NCBI RefSeq assembly: GCF_943734655.1
Contig: NC_071354.1
Location: forward strand, 72,855,338-72,919,337
DNA: 64,000 bases
Origin: Sabethes cyaneus
Taxonomy: Eukaryota; Arthropoda; Insecta; Diptera; Culicidae
Direction of reading: 5' to 3'
Shown here: positions 1 through 10,587 of the stretch, one piece after another
Position numbering within the stretch: position 1 is the first letter of the stretch
Layout of the letters: every line of letters begins with the position of its first letter
Notes under the pieces: model-generated
The model's database searches: none
Told to the model about the DNA's origin: nothing
What the model saw: only the letters and a program-made list of their open reading frames with translations
Translations under genes and position numbers: made by a program

Positions 1-300
1 CGTACATCAAGAAGGCTCCGTCGCCATTTTCGGCTGATGTAGCGGTAGTCAATTTGGTTTTCTGTTCGGCCGTCGCGGGGAACCCACGTGCCTTCATGCA
101 CCGGTCTATGGGGAAAGAGCAATCCACCATGGTCATTGGTGTTATTATTGTTGTTATTACCATAGAATTCTGTCCCTGCTCCCTGTTTTCGCTCATCTTT
201 TCTAGGCCATGGCGTTCCATGACGCGTTCAAGGTCCGCGTTGTTTGAGCCAATCTTCGCGTTTAAGAAGCCTAAGTAGATTTGGAAGCCCCTCTTCGGGA
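1..300 (-). mobile_element. RTE-type LINE fragment, endonuclease part
   Basis: Read on the minus strand this piece encodes stretches typical of the C-terminal half of an apurinic-like endonuclease of RTE/JAM1-type non-LTR retrotransposons: a KIGSNNADLERVM-like stretch near 250 and, after a frame change, WVPRDGRTENQID followed by YISRKWRRSLLDV down to base 1. The frame changes show it is a dead copy. It runs off the left edge and faces away from the next LINE piece. The right boundary is approximate. Confidence 0.6.
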
Positions 301-1609
301 TTTTCTCAACCACGCTGTTCAGCTGGCTATAGTTATTCAGTTATTCTCTTTCTCCTGCAGGTCAGTAGCATCTGGCAACGATTATTCTTTCATTTATCGG
401 TTACCACTTCATCAGGGCCGTATGTGCCCCTGAGCTCAGTAAAGTCCAACTCCTCTTTTTCGAGTAGCAAGTTAACCTAGGAGTGCCCACGGAAGATAGT
501 TATGTACCAGTACCTGATTTCCTAGAAGTCAAAACAGAAATTAGGTTGCTGAAGACCAACAAAGCCGCTCGTATTGACCGGCTATCGGCAGAGTTTCATA
601 AATATGGCCGAGAAATGCTGGAAACGATTCTACACTGGGTTATTTCCAAGATTTGGGAAGAGGAGAAGCTACCGGAGGAATGGATGAAAGGAGTGGTTCG
701 TCCTCAAAAAGGACGATCGGTTAGACTGCTGCAACTGCCGTGGCATAACGCTGGTAAACACCGGCTACAAAGTACTCTCCCCACGCATGACATCTTTATT
801 GATTTCAAAGCAGCAAACGATACAGTCGACCGATGACTACCAGCTACGGCAGATAATACATGCTCACGGTTTACCGGATAAACTAATGCGACTGATCAGA
901 GCTACATTGGATCGAGTGGAGTGATTCGTGCGCATCTCGGGGACACTCTCGATTCCCTTCGAGACGCGCCGAGGGTTGAGACAAAGTGACGGCTTATCCT
1001 GCATGCTGCTCAATATCACTCCTTAGGGGATGATCCGACGTGCGGACATTGAAACGAAGGCGCGATTTTGTTCTAGGCTTTGCAGATGACTTTGATAGCC
1101 AGGAACTTTGCGATGGCAGAGGCAATCTACGTTAGACTGAAAGCGGAGTCTAGGATTGGGCTAAAAATAGAAGCGTCGAAGGCCAAATACTTTAGAGCAA
1201 AAGGCTCAAAGAAACCAAACGGGCACCTCCAACAAACGGTAACCGTTGGTTACGGTGTTGAACTAGAATGGGTAGATGAATTCGTGTATTTGGAAGCGCT
1301 GGTGACCACAAACAATAATACTAGTGAGGAGATCCAACGGCTCATTCAAACCGGAAATCAGGCCTACTTTTCCCGTCGCAAAACGCTACGATCAAGAAGC
1401 ATACACCGCCGTACGATGCAGACAATGTATACAATCGTTATCAGACCGGTAGTTGTTTATAGACTGTGACGCTGTCCACAGAGGACATATGCGCCCTTGC
1501 CGTGTTCGTCCGGAAGGTGCTTCGGACGATATATGGCGGAGTATAAACTGAAAGCGGAGAATGGTGGAGACGTATGAATCGTGAGCTACATACACTGCTT
1601 GGAGACATT

Positions 1610-1717
1610 CCCAAGGAGCAATTTGGGTTTTATTACACTTTTATGATGGCATTTAAGAGAAAAACTGGTCATGTAAACCGCCATAAGAGTAGAATTAAGC
1701 TCACATTGTTGCTTGGG
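1610..1717. repeat. 108-bp hairpin MITE, copy 1
   Basis: Starts CCCAAGGAGCA and ends TGTTGCTTGGG, forming an imperfect hairpin. It sits inside LINE sequence that continues on both sides. It is the same length as, and clearly similar to, the copy at 10116-10223 (shared TTTTATTACAC and ACTCTTATGGCGG-like segments). Confidence 0.65.
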
Positions 1718-1774
1718 TTCTCATCGTTTATCTGGCGAAAGTCAGTAGAGTCAACGTGCAAGATGACTCGACCA

Positions 1775-2574
1775 GGGGTGACATTGCGATTCTCGTTTCG
1801 AGTGATTTTGGTTCGAGACCAGGGCTTCGACCGATCCTTTTTTTCTACCGCAGTCACACCAACGCGCATTCAAGTTCACACCGTCCGTTTAGAGGTGGAA
1901 TACGAACGCTATGCATAACACAACTGGCAGTTTGCTCAGTCAAACGCCGATAGCAAGCAGCAGTACGAACGCGTTCTAAAACTTTTTGACATTTTCGTTT
2001 CGATCAAGTTGCCTTTACCGTTTGGAGCAGTGAATGACTGCAAAACAGTCAAATGACTGGCAATCACCACGCTAACGAAAAGCAACCGCACAATCGTATG
2101 ATTCAATACTACAAAAAAACAACCACTACATGTGCATGGAAGAAGTCGGTCGGACTCCGTCCAATACAAACGAATATTTTGCTTGCGTCGGACCGACGTC
2201 CGGGTGACAAACTATTACTGTGAGCAGCCGATTTGGAGACAAAATGAGAAACGAAAAAATACGTCACCGTATGGTTCCAGTCAGTTTGCAGTTTATATTC
2301 TCAAAGCGCAAAGCAAAACGGGAGATCGACTGTTTGCTTTTGCTGAGATGCCGCATGAATTGTAAGACGGCAGCAGCGCAAGCGGCAGATTGACTGAATT
2401 CAAAAAATAGTCAAGTGATCGTTCAAAAAGGGGAGTTTGAATGCGGAAAGTTCGCATTCACGGCAGTCACATTCAACTTGCGATCCCTTTTCAAGCCCTG
2501 TTCGAGACGCCCATTTGTTTAACGTGGTCGAAACGAACCAAAATCAATCGAAACGAGATGCGCAATGTCACCCC
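1775..2574. repeat. Non-autonomous DNA element with ~45-bp TIRs (GGGGTGACATTGCG)
   Basis: The left end GGGGTGACATTGCG and the right end, read in reverse complement, share the first 14 bases and then a diverged ~30-bp stretch containing CTCGTTTCGA and GATTTTGGTTCG. The 800-bp interior has no recognisable transposase. LINE sequence lies on both sides, so it inserted into the LINE. No clear target duplication is visible, so the superfamily is not assigned. Confidence 0.55.
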
Positions 2575-2680
2575 AGCTCAAAAGTTATTTACGACTTCTG
2601 AGACGACGGGAAAATTGGAGGCGAGTAGGATTGAGTTGAATGAAGACGACTGCAGCACGAGCCACTCTGGTTCTACTACG

Positions 2681-4151
2681 CACTATGGGCCAGAAATTAA
2701 AATTTCGGGACAAAAATATTTGCGGTTAAAAAGCATGTCTCAGCTCAATGTGGTCTTCGGCAGCTTTTTGAATAAAAAATTGATGCATATTTTGAAGGGG
2801 TCGTCCAACATTTAAGCGTTACTTAAACAACAATTTAGGTAATAACTTTTTGAGTAAACTTTTTTTTACTTTTTTTAACTTTTTTTTCTGAATATATCAA
2901 ACTTCTACCTTTTACCCATTTTCAGCAATAGACCTTTGTTTATAAACGACCCCTCAAATCACATTTCTTCTTGTAACATGTTTATTTCAACAGACAGCTC
3001 AATGTGATGTTCTAAAAAATATTTTGCACATAAAAGAGGAATATTTTTGCTGAAGACTGTTTAGCTTTATATGCATTAATTAATAAGATATAACTGATTT
3101 TATGTTAAAAACCATCTGATGAAAAATCCGAATATCTTAGCCATCTGCAAGTATCTGCAATTAGTTTGCATACCAATTTGTAGGGAATTATTAAAGCTAT
3201 CTGCCCAAATGTGTATTTCAGAGAATACCCGGGAATACCATACCTGGGAATACCTGGGAATAGTGCGGATTTTTTCATACATTTTATAACTTAATAAATA
3301 TGCGTCCTAGCATCAAGCAGTCTTCACAGAAAATATATATTTCAACATACTAAATAACTTTGTAAAACATTTGTAAGCAATAAAATGATCGTGTGCAAAG
3401 TTATTGAGTGTAATTGATTTTTAAATGCTCTTTTTTAACACATCCTTATATTTCGTAACCGGTAAGAGATAGATAAGTACTTTATTCAGCAAAGTTGCTT
3501 ATTTTAGTATTTTCTGCAACTTTTTGAGAAAAAAACTTTTTTTTAAATTATTTAAGAAAACAAAAGTTTGTATCACCCTAATAGGTCAATTCATGGTCAC
3601 CCTAATAGTGCACGAAGATGCGCTATATTTTATTATTTTACTTCTCCGAAGACTCCACCCTTGAAAAAATAGACATTTTTCGTCAAACGGTTTTTAGCCA
3701 AAAAACAGTTATATCTTATTAATTAATGCAGAAAAAGCGAAACCGTCTTCAGCAAAAATATTCCTCTTTAATGTGCAAAATGTTGTCTAGAACATAACAT
3801 TGTGCTATCTGTTGAAATAAACATGTTACAAGAAGAAATGTGATTTGAGGGGTTGTTTATAAACAAAGGTCTATTGCTGAAAATGGGTAAAAGGTAGAAG
3901 TTTGATATCTTCAGAAAAATTACTTCAAATTTATTTATCTTTAATATTTTGGAACCAAAAAGGTAAAAGAAAGTTTACTCAAAAAGTTATTACCTAAATT
4001 GTTGTTTAAGTAACGCTTAAATATTGGACAACCCCTTCAAAAGATGCATCATTTTTTCATTCAAAAAGTTGCCAAAGACTACATTGAGCTGAGACACGCC
4101 GTTTAACCGCAAATATATTTGTCCCGAAATTTCAATTTCTGGCCCATAGTG
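2681..4151. mobile_element. Transib-like non-autonomous foldback element
   Basis: Long inverted repeats: the left arm (2681 to about 3125) matches the reverse complement of the right arm (about 3665-4151). Both ends begin CACTATGGGCCAGAAATT. The element is flanked by a 5-bp direct repeat CTACG (2676-2680 and 4152-4156). Ends starting CACWRTG and 5-bp duplications are hallmarks of the Transib superfamily, relatives of RAG1. An A-rich nonamer-like ACAAAAATA (left) or ACAAATATA (right) lies 22 bases after the heptamer-like CACTATG, resembling a recombination signal with a long spacer. No transposase frame is present. Superfamily assignment is inference. Confidence 0.75.
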
Positions 4152-4156
4152 CTACG

Positions 4157-5311
4157 TCTCTCTACATCCGACAACGACGAGAATGACGGTCTATTTATCA
4201 TATAACTACCTAATCAGAAGGTATTTCGTTTTGCTAAAAAAGTACAGACATGGTTATGATTGCGCTGCAAAAATTAAATCAAATGCAGCACTGTTTCTAT
4301 CTCTCTTATTAGCGAATCAGGCTCTCGTCGACTGATATCAACATTGCCAGAAGGGTTACCCTAGGCGCCCCTAAACACGTTTACCGTTTACCATAAACAA
4401 CCGGCGATAATGATTGTTGACGTTACAGATTATGTACCAACATTATCAACAACCTCACTATCTGGCAGATTGCTACAAGTGTTAACGTATCATTTTGCTC
4501 AACTTGTCAAATATTTTTTGTGATGTTTTAGTCATACGTAGTACGTTGAGCAGTAAATCACATTTTTTTCCTCTCAACGTTGGACGACGTTTTGCGTACG
4601 TTGCAGAAAAAATTTTAAAAAAATAAAAGAATGCAATATAGACGTCGGGAAAAGCGCGACAAAAAATTGATGGAAGATGAGGCAGTGACTTCTGAATCAT
4701 TCTGAAGATTTGTCGGACAAAATTCCCGGTCCCTCCTTGAAGTGGCTTAGAGTATTAGCGTTTCCGAATGGTAACAAATTTTTTGTTATATGGCATAAGG
4801 GTATCGGGTTAATTTGGTTCAAGTCACTGTGACAGCTTGGATGGTTGTGTTTTGTAGGAGACTCTAACGACGATTGCTGTACACCGGCTACGGATCGCTG
4901 ATGGAGTTTAGCTGGATAATTTTAAACCTGCTGTGCCCCAAATTAGATACCTACTACATGATTGGTAAAACCAATGAGCTTTTCGGAATTGAAAGGTGGC
5001 TACCCCAAAGAAACAGTATCTAAATGACACAAAAGCTCCACAGGAGTAGAGCAAGTGCATTGAATTTTGTTATTCATAGTTACAGAAGCTGCCAATACCA
5101 GCTACCTAATAGGTCGCAGGAGTTTTAACGCCATGTTTTCGAAAATGATCATTAAAAAAATCTAAACTGTGATGCCATGGATTGGCGCTCGGGAGTTTAT
5201 TTGGAATTTAAATATCTCATACGACTTGTTGAAGAAAAATAGGTCCTGATTTAAAATAAATAATAAATGATTTGAAATAATGATTCGATTGGTAATTCAT
5301 GTTTCACTAAC
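4157..5311. other. Noncoding stretch downstream of gene A exon 6
   Basis: AT-rich sequence with no supported gene. I looked on the minus strand for the expected last exon of gene A (final membrane segments and a C-terminus like VVYMDL in gene B) and did not find it here. Confidence 0.4.
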
Positions 5312-7021
5312 CTGAGCCAGAAACAGCATACTGCTCATCACAGAAATGTCAGCTCCGAAGCCTCGTCGTTGACTAGATTCGACCAGTTTTCCATCCTTCA
5401 TGGCAAACTAATGAAAGAAAAATAGAGAATATTTTTGCGTAAGGCTACAGCATAATTTCAACAGAATTCATATCAGAAAGCTGATTGAGCTGGCAGGAAA
5501 AATTACCGAATTGTTAGCATGATACTGGGAGATAGCCAGGAACGGAATTGAGTAGATGGTGGCGTACATGATGCCCACCGTAGGACAGCTTACGAATACC
5601 ATCCATCGCTCGTTGAACAAGGCCATAAGCAGCATTCCGATGCTGTAAACCAGTAAACCACCGATGTAAACTGGACGAGCACTGTAATAAAAAATAATGA
5701 GATTTAGCACAAAAATTCGAATACTGTCAATGTTTTTCCAGTGGAGTTCAACGAATTATTTCTAGCATATGATATAGGCCGCTCACCTGAAATACTTGAT
5801 TATTTTTTCGATAACAAGCGAGTAGAGAGCAGCAGAAAACGTGAACAGAGCCATTCCCCAGCAACCAAACCGGACCCCTTCTTCATACAGTGCAAGTTCA
5901 GGAGATCCTACGGGAGCCTGTAATAGAAGATTATTATTCAAGTTGCTGCATCATTCCAAGAAAAAATGTTAAACGCACAGCAACATCACCATGGAAAACG
6001 GCACTTGCGACAAAATCCGTAAAGTATAGACAGTAACTAAGATATCCGAGCTGAGAGAGCAATTGCGTCAGATAGAGAATCATTAACGACCGAGGCATAT
6101 GCCATAGACCTTTGATGAAGTTGGCAAATGTCAGTGGCGGTTCGTCCTCTTCAACCGGAATGATTTCAGAGATATGCGGCTTTACTGGATCCGCTACCCG
6201 GTCAGAAATATTGTAAACCCTGGTCAGCTGCTTACGTTTCTCTGCCTCAAAACTAGTTTTGGTAATTGGCCGCAGCAATTCATCCTTTTCCAGCTGTGGT
6301 AACGAGACTTCTCGAAAACTGGTCAGTGTTGTAATAAGACCAGCTGCCACTACCAAAACGACGATAGCAAACACAGTCGCTTCATTGCTTCCCATCAGGG
6401 AACCAAAATTCGTTTGAAGCCAGTCGATTGCCCCCAGCATGTAACCTCCGGTGCCACCGATGCCACCTATCACCATTGCTGTGGTGAGAACCCGAGCGTG
6501 ATCATCTGAAAACATGCAAAATAAAATCATCAACGACGCCAATTTTTCTATCACTATTTCACAACTTACCCAAGATGCAAACATCCATGAAATAGGTCCT
6601 CCCTACTCCACTGCTCGTTTCAATGTCGAAATCCGTCAGCATTAAACCGATAACCGTGACCAGCACACCCCACCGAAAGCCGGTCATCAGCTCAACCGGA
6701 ACGTCTTCATCACCCATCAGCAGCCCGATTGCCTTACCGTGCGGAAGAATCAGAAGCCCAGTAATGCACGCCGTACCCAGGGCAAGCAGTACGGGTCTAC
6801 GGCGGCCCCAGGAACACCGTACCCGATCGCTGAAGGAGGCTATCATCGGGGCGAAAAAGAATCCCATCACCGGCGCGAAGGCCCACGCCATTGTCATCAC
6901 GGTATAGCTGAGACCGTTGCTCAGCAGCAGTGGCGTTACGAAGGCCGTTTCCGCCGCATAGCAAAACTCAACGCCCAGCTGATAGACGGACAGCCGTAGC
7001 AATTCCAAACGGGTTTTTTTC
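5312..7021 (-). CDS. SLC45-family sugar transporter, gene A: coding exons 2-6 (3' end missing)
   Basis: Encodes most of a major facilitator protein of the SLC45 family (proton-coupled sucrose/glucose transport across membranes in known members). Exons by splice sites and phase: 6570-7021, 5979-6505, 5787-5917, 5507-5681 and 5312-5407. With exon 1 (16989-17116) they give 503 residues. The first membrane segment (YQLGVEFCYAAETAFVTP, residues 56-73) is followed by the MFS loop motif SFSDRVRCSWGRRRP (about 105-119). The mid-protein DDHARVLTT and the YFTDFV motif of repeat two match gene B. The donor of exon 3 is GTGCGT, non-consensus but supported by alignment. Exon 6 ends in MLFLAQ with a good GTTAGT donor; at least one further exon, covering the last two membrane segments, is not found to the left. 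Two introns (5918-5978 and 5682-5786) interrupt what is one exon in gene B. All frames are open, so it looks functional unless the end is lost. Confidence 0.88.
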
Positions 7022-7321
7022 CTGAAATGGAAAACGAAAAAAAAATTGTGTCCTGAGTATATCTAAATTACACTGATCAACAAGGGTTACATTTTTTCGG
7101 CGTAAATTAAAAAATCAATTTTTTTGCGCATCGCCAAAATTCATTGTGATTCCAGAAATACGGATTACTATGAAATATAATTCCAAATAAACAAAATAAG
7201 TAAATCACAGATCTAATGAATGCGACCGTTATAAATCAAGCGCCTCCATCAATTTCCAAGAAAAAATTTTATGCGTTGTTAGGTTGTAGCTTGAAATTAA
7301 TGAAAACTTTTTCACAATTAG

Positions 7322-7470
7322 TTTTATTCACGACAGATACGAATTTCACCTACTGCTTTCAGGTTTCATCAGTGTCTGTTTTCGAAGCTCGAAAACTTTT
7401 TAAAAATGGAAAACAGACACTGATGAAACTTACAAGTCGCAGGCTAATCACGTATCTGTCGTAAATAAAA
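7322..7470. repeat. Hairpin MITE (149 bp)
   Basis: Ends TTTTATTCACGACAGATACG and its reverse complement with one mismatch. A second inner inverted repeat is formed by GTTTCATCAGTGTCTG and CAGACACTGATGAAAC. The whole unit folds into a long hairpin. It lies just inside intron 1 of gene A. Confidence 0.7.
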
Positions 7471-7700
7471 TTAATAGTGGAACTTGGTCGCGAGTTTTTT
7501 TTTCTTTAATTTCTATCTTCGAATTCCACTAAGACGCTCAAAAAACTTCAGTCAAGTTTTAATTTGTAGCACAGTTTAATCAACCCAATCAAATTCTTAT
7601 GAAGAGGATTCAAGTTCATTGTCAACAAATTCCTAACAAGAATCATATAAAATAGCAAAAATATGAAACTGGATATTCTGCTAATTTGATGCTGACCAGT

Positions 7701-7808
7701 CCCAAGTAGCACACATTTGGCACTTTTAGTTGCAGCAACTCATTTATGACTAAAATTAGTCACATATCGGTTGCCGCAACTAGTTTGTAACAACTGTGTT
7801 ACTAGGGG
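7701..7808. repeat. 108-bp hairpin MITE, copy 2 (CCCAAGTAGCACAC subfamily)
   Basis: Begins CCCAAGTAGCACAC and ends GTGTTACTAGGGG. It is an inverted relative of the unit at 9841-9948 and the same length as the units at 1610 and 10116. The interior shares ATGACTAAWWTTAGTCA-like and CGGTTGCC segments with its partner. Confidence 0.65.
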
Positions 7809-8538
7809 TGCTATATTTCAGGGTTTCCCAAGAGTGCCGGTTAAGTAGTCACCATTGCGTCGTACTTCGATGCCATCTGGGAGACTAGACATCGCGTATA
7901 ATATCAAAACAAAAAAAGTTTATTTTTAATTCAAACCTCGTTTGAAAAGAGTATATATTATGCATACTTCTACTGCAAACAAACAGGTTTATTTCAAAAA
8001 ATTTCTTGCCGTTAAATTTGCCGCTGCTGAACATCGCGTGATGTTGTTTGCTCCATGTAAACAAACCATGGGCTATACCAGGTAGAATCTAAATGAGGCT
8101 AGATTTCTAATAGAAAAATCATTGTTTTAGCAGCCCTAATGAACTATAATGTTGCCGAACTTAGAAGCAAAAAACACACCATGATTTCTACAACCCCCTC
8201 ATGCTTGAAAACCTGTTACACGTACGAGAGGCTAAGCTTGTATATCTAGAACCAATTTATTATAATTTCAATCAAAACAAATCATAAAATTATACGGTCC
8301 CGAAATCGTAACATTACGCTAGGTTACAAAACGTGACCCAGAACCAGTTTTTCGATTGTGACTCGTTCTTATTTAACAGTAAATCATGTAAGTCCGTTAG
8401 AGTAACAAACATGTTGCGGACTTCTTTCAACAAATTATACAAAACAAGTTTATCCGGTTGCTTTAGGTTCATAGGATTGGGGGGGTGCACAAAAAGTTGT
8501 AAAATATGACGTGCTCTTAGAAGTGATTATCAAAATAA

Positions 8539-8740
8539 CAGTATCGTGAACGCAGTTAATTCCGATCAGTTCCTACTTCCGATCATTCAGCTAAACTAAT
8601 TGACTTTTAGAAGGTTGAAACCATAGTTAAAGAAAATCCTCATGATTAAAGCTTGCTCTTGAACAATGAATTTCAATTAAATCTTTAAAAAATCAGTTAC
8701 ATTGGTTTACTGATCGGAATTACCTGCGTTCACGGTACTG
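8539..8740. repeat. TIR MITE (202 bp, ends CAGTAYCGTGAACGCAG)
   Basis: The left end CAGTATCGTGAACGCAG continues to AATTCCGATCAGT. The right end is its reverse complement (ACTGATCGGAATT ... CGTTCACGGTACTG). TIRs are about 32 bp. No coding potential and no clear target duplication. Confidence 0.65.
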
Positions 8741-9017
8741 AGTATTTGGAGCTGTAGAGACGGGATCTGCAGCGAATTGTTTAAAGTTGACCGGTTCTTC
8801 GTAGCAAGGTTTCAACAGAAAACAACAAAGAATAACCAGTTATGGTCACTTAAGTGTTTCAATTGTTTTGCTCCACAGATTGTTCTAAAGTGATAGTGCG
8901 GTGCACTTTTCCTTCCTATATCCCGACCAGGAGACTGTAATAAAACATAGCTGGTTTTGTAACGCATTATGATATTAACCCCGCATTTATATTTAGGGTA
9001 AATGTGCGCCCCCCCTA

Positions 9018-9820
9018 CACTGAGAATGTAATTTTGTATTCGTAGGTGATAAAAATAATTTCATGCCATATAAAAACATTCTTGTTTTTTCCATTTTTTT
9101 GTTAGGGGGGACTTAGACTACTTTGTCCATTTCCATTATTCTTACATTGATAATAAAAGTTGGTTTATAGTACGAAAACGAACGTTTGATTTACGAATTC
9201 TTTCGTTGTTTTCTACCACGAAGTAGATTCGTAAAATCAGTACTGAATGTTTCATACATATGAACAAAGTTATATTCGTGCGAATTATTGCATTTTACAA
9301 AATGATTCGTAGATTTTACGAATGTAGAAAAAGCTCACGATAAAAATAATACTAGATTTCACTATTTTCCGATAGGTGTCAGTATTCTACATTACCGACA
9401 CCTATCGAAAAATAGCGAAATCTCTTTTATCTCAGAGAAAAGCCGATTTTATCGGGAATCGAACTGAGTTCGTTTGTCATACTTCTTTACGAGCAGCCGA
9501 CGACGCCGCAAACCACAGAATCACAGCTACTGCATACCAAGCAGGTCATAATTGCACAAGTGTATTTTCGCATCATACAATCTTCGCAACCCGTTTTCGT
9601 CGATAACGCTGCCAGACAACAACCGTGCCTCAAATGGGTTTTGACGCAAGACAGCTACGAATGTGCTCTCGTAGAAAATACGAATCATTTGTAATTACAA
9701 CATTTGCGGTTGACAATAAGCCTACGAATGTTTTTAAATGGTATGAAATTATTTTTATCACCTACGAATATAGTTCTACGAATGTTTTTTCAAAAAAAAT
9801 ACGAAATTATATTCTCAGTG
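9018..9820. mobile_element. TA-flanked non-autonomous element (803 bp, TIR CACTGAGAATRTAATTT)
   Basis: The left end CACTGAGAATGTAATTT and right end CACTGAGAATATAATTT (reverse complement) continue with a shared TTCGTAGGTGATAAAAATAA block. TA lies on both sides (9016-9017 and 9821-9822), as for Tc1/mariner-type insertions. A perfect-looking hairpin sits in the middle (9355-9422). Several TACGAAT motifs recur inside. No transposase is readable. Confidence 0.65.
9355..9422. repeat. Strong internal hairpin
   Basis: Two ~26-base arms (GATTTCACTATTTTCCGATA and GGTGTC, then the near-exact reverse complement ending AGCGAAATC) around a ~16-base loop. It is nested inside the TA-flanked element. Confidence 0.65.
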
Positions 9821-9840
9821 TAGTACCGGATTGTGTAGTA

Positions 9841-9948
9841 CCCTACTAGCACGGTTGTTACAAAGTTGTTGTGGTAACCGAAATATGACTAATTTCAATC
9901 GTAATCCGGTTGCCCATAACTAAATGGACCAAAAGTGTGCTACTTGGG
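9841..9948. repeat. 108-bp hairpin MITE, copy 3 (inverted partner of copy 2)
   Basis: Begins CCCTACTAGCAC and ends GTGTGCTACTTGGG, the reverse complement of the copy 2 start. TA lies on both sides. Copies 2 and 3 could also be the ends of one 2.25-kb element (7701-9948), but each has its own two ends and exactly 108 bases. Confidence 0.6.
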
Positions 9949-10115
9949 TACAACTATCCCGCTCAACTCCATCAATGAGTATGAGCGGTCCGTAAACTGT
10001 GTACAGCAATCGGGGTCTGCCACAAAAGACGATCATTAAGACTATCGCAGTGACCTTTTAACCCAATGCCCTTCTGGCATACAAAAAAAAATGGATGACG
10101 AAACATACGTGATAG

Positions 10116-10223
10116 CCCAAGCAACAATATGAGTTTTATTGTACTCTTATGGCGGTCTTCAAGACTAATTTTGGTCTTAAATGCTATCACAAGAGTGTAA
10201 TAAAACCCAAAATGTTACTTGGG
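10116..10223. repeat. 108-bp hairpin MITE, copy 4 (CCCAAGCAACA subfamily)
   Basis: Ends CCCAAGCAACAATATGAGTT and AACCCAAAATGTTACTTGGG, imperfect inverted repeats. Its inner sequence matches copy 1 at 1610-1717. Confidence 0.7.
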
Positions 10224-10587
10224 AATCAACTATATCGACTTGCCCGGGTCACAGTATTATAGGGTGCGAGAAAGGCAAGTTGCAGACTAACCTGAAAAAT
10301 CCATTCAAATCGAAAAATTTGGTAAAAAGGCTATGGTCTGCTACGCAGGCAAGCTATATGTGGCTATAATAAAATTTCGTAACAACTTCGATGAACAGTG
10401 TTTGCAAAACCAACTTTTAGCCATGATTCGTAGCCACAAGAATCCTGTTGTCTTCTACCCAGATTAAGCATCCTGTCATTATGCCAAATCAACGGTAGAA
10501 TGGTATATCTCCAGAGATGATTATTTGTGTAAAATACAATTGACAGAATTGTCTTATTGAATATTTATCATGATTATATGAATCTAA

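Larger units (their letters stand above)
480..2680 (+). mobile_element. RTE-type LINE, degenerate reverse transcriptase copy, interrupted
   Basis: From 483 the plus strand encodes the region before and within the reverse transcriptase (LLKTNKAARIDRL, then FIDFKAANDTVDR with a stop straight after). From about 1080 it encodes the C-terminal part (FVYLEALVTTNNNTSEEIQR, then a version of the LIRPVVLYG motif). Stops and frame changes separate the parts and the YADD/FADD core is not readable, so it is a pseudogene. The 3' part is cut by a 108-bp MITE (1610-1717) and a TIR element (1775-2574). A last piece (about 2580-2675) matches the 3' end of the LINE copy at 47.7 kb. A Transib-like foldback follows immediately. 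Confidence 0.75.

Noticed and set aside
1..5311. Terminal exon of gene A
   Set aside because: Minus-strand reading found no stretch like the last membrane segments of gene B; only LINE, MITE and AT-rich sequence.
7701..9948. A single 2.25-kb transposon with 108-base TIRs
   Set aside because: Each 'TIR' has its own inverted ends and the same 108-base length as two other solitary copies, so separate MITEs are more likely.
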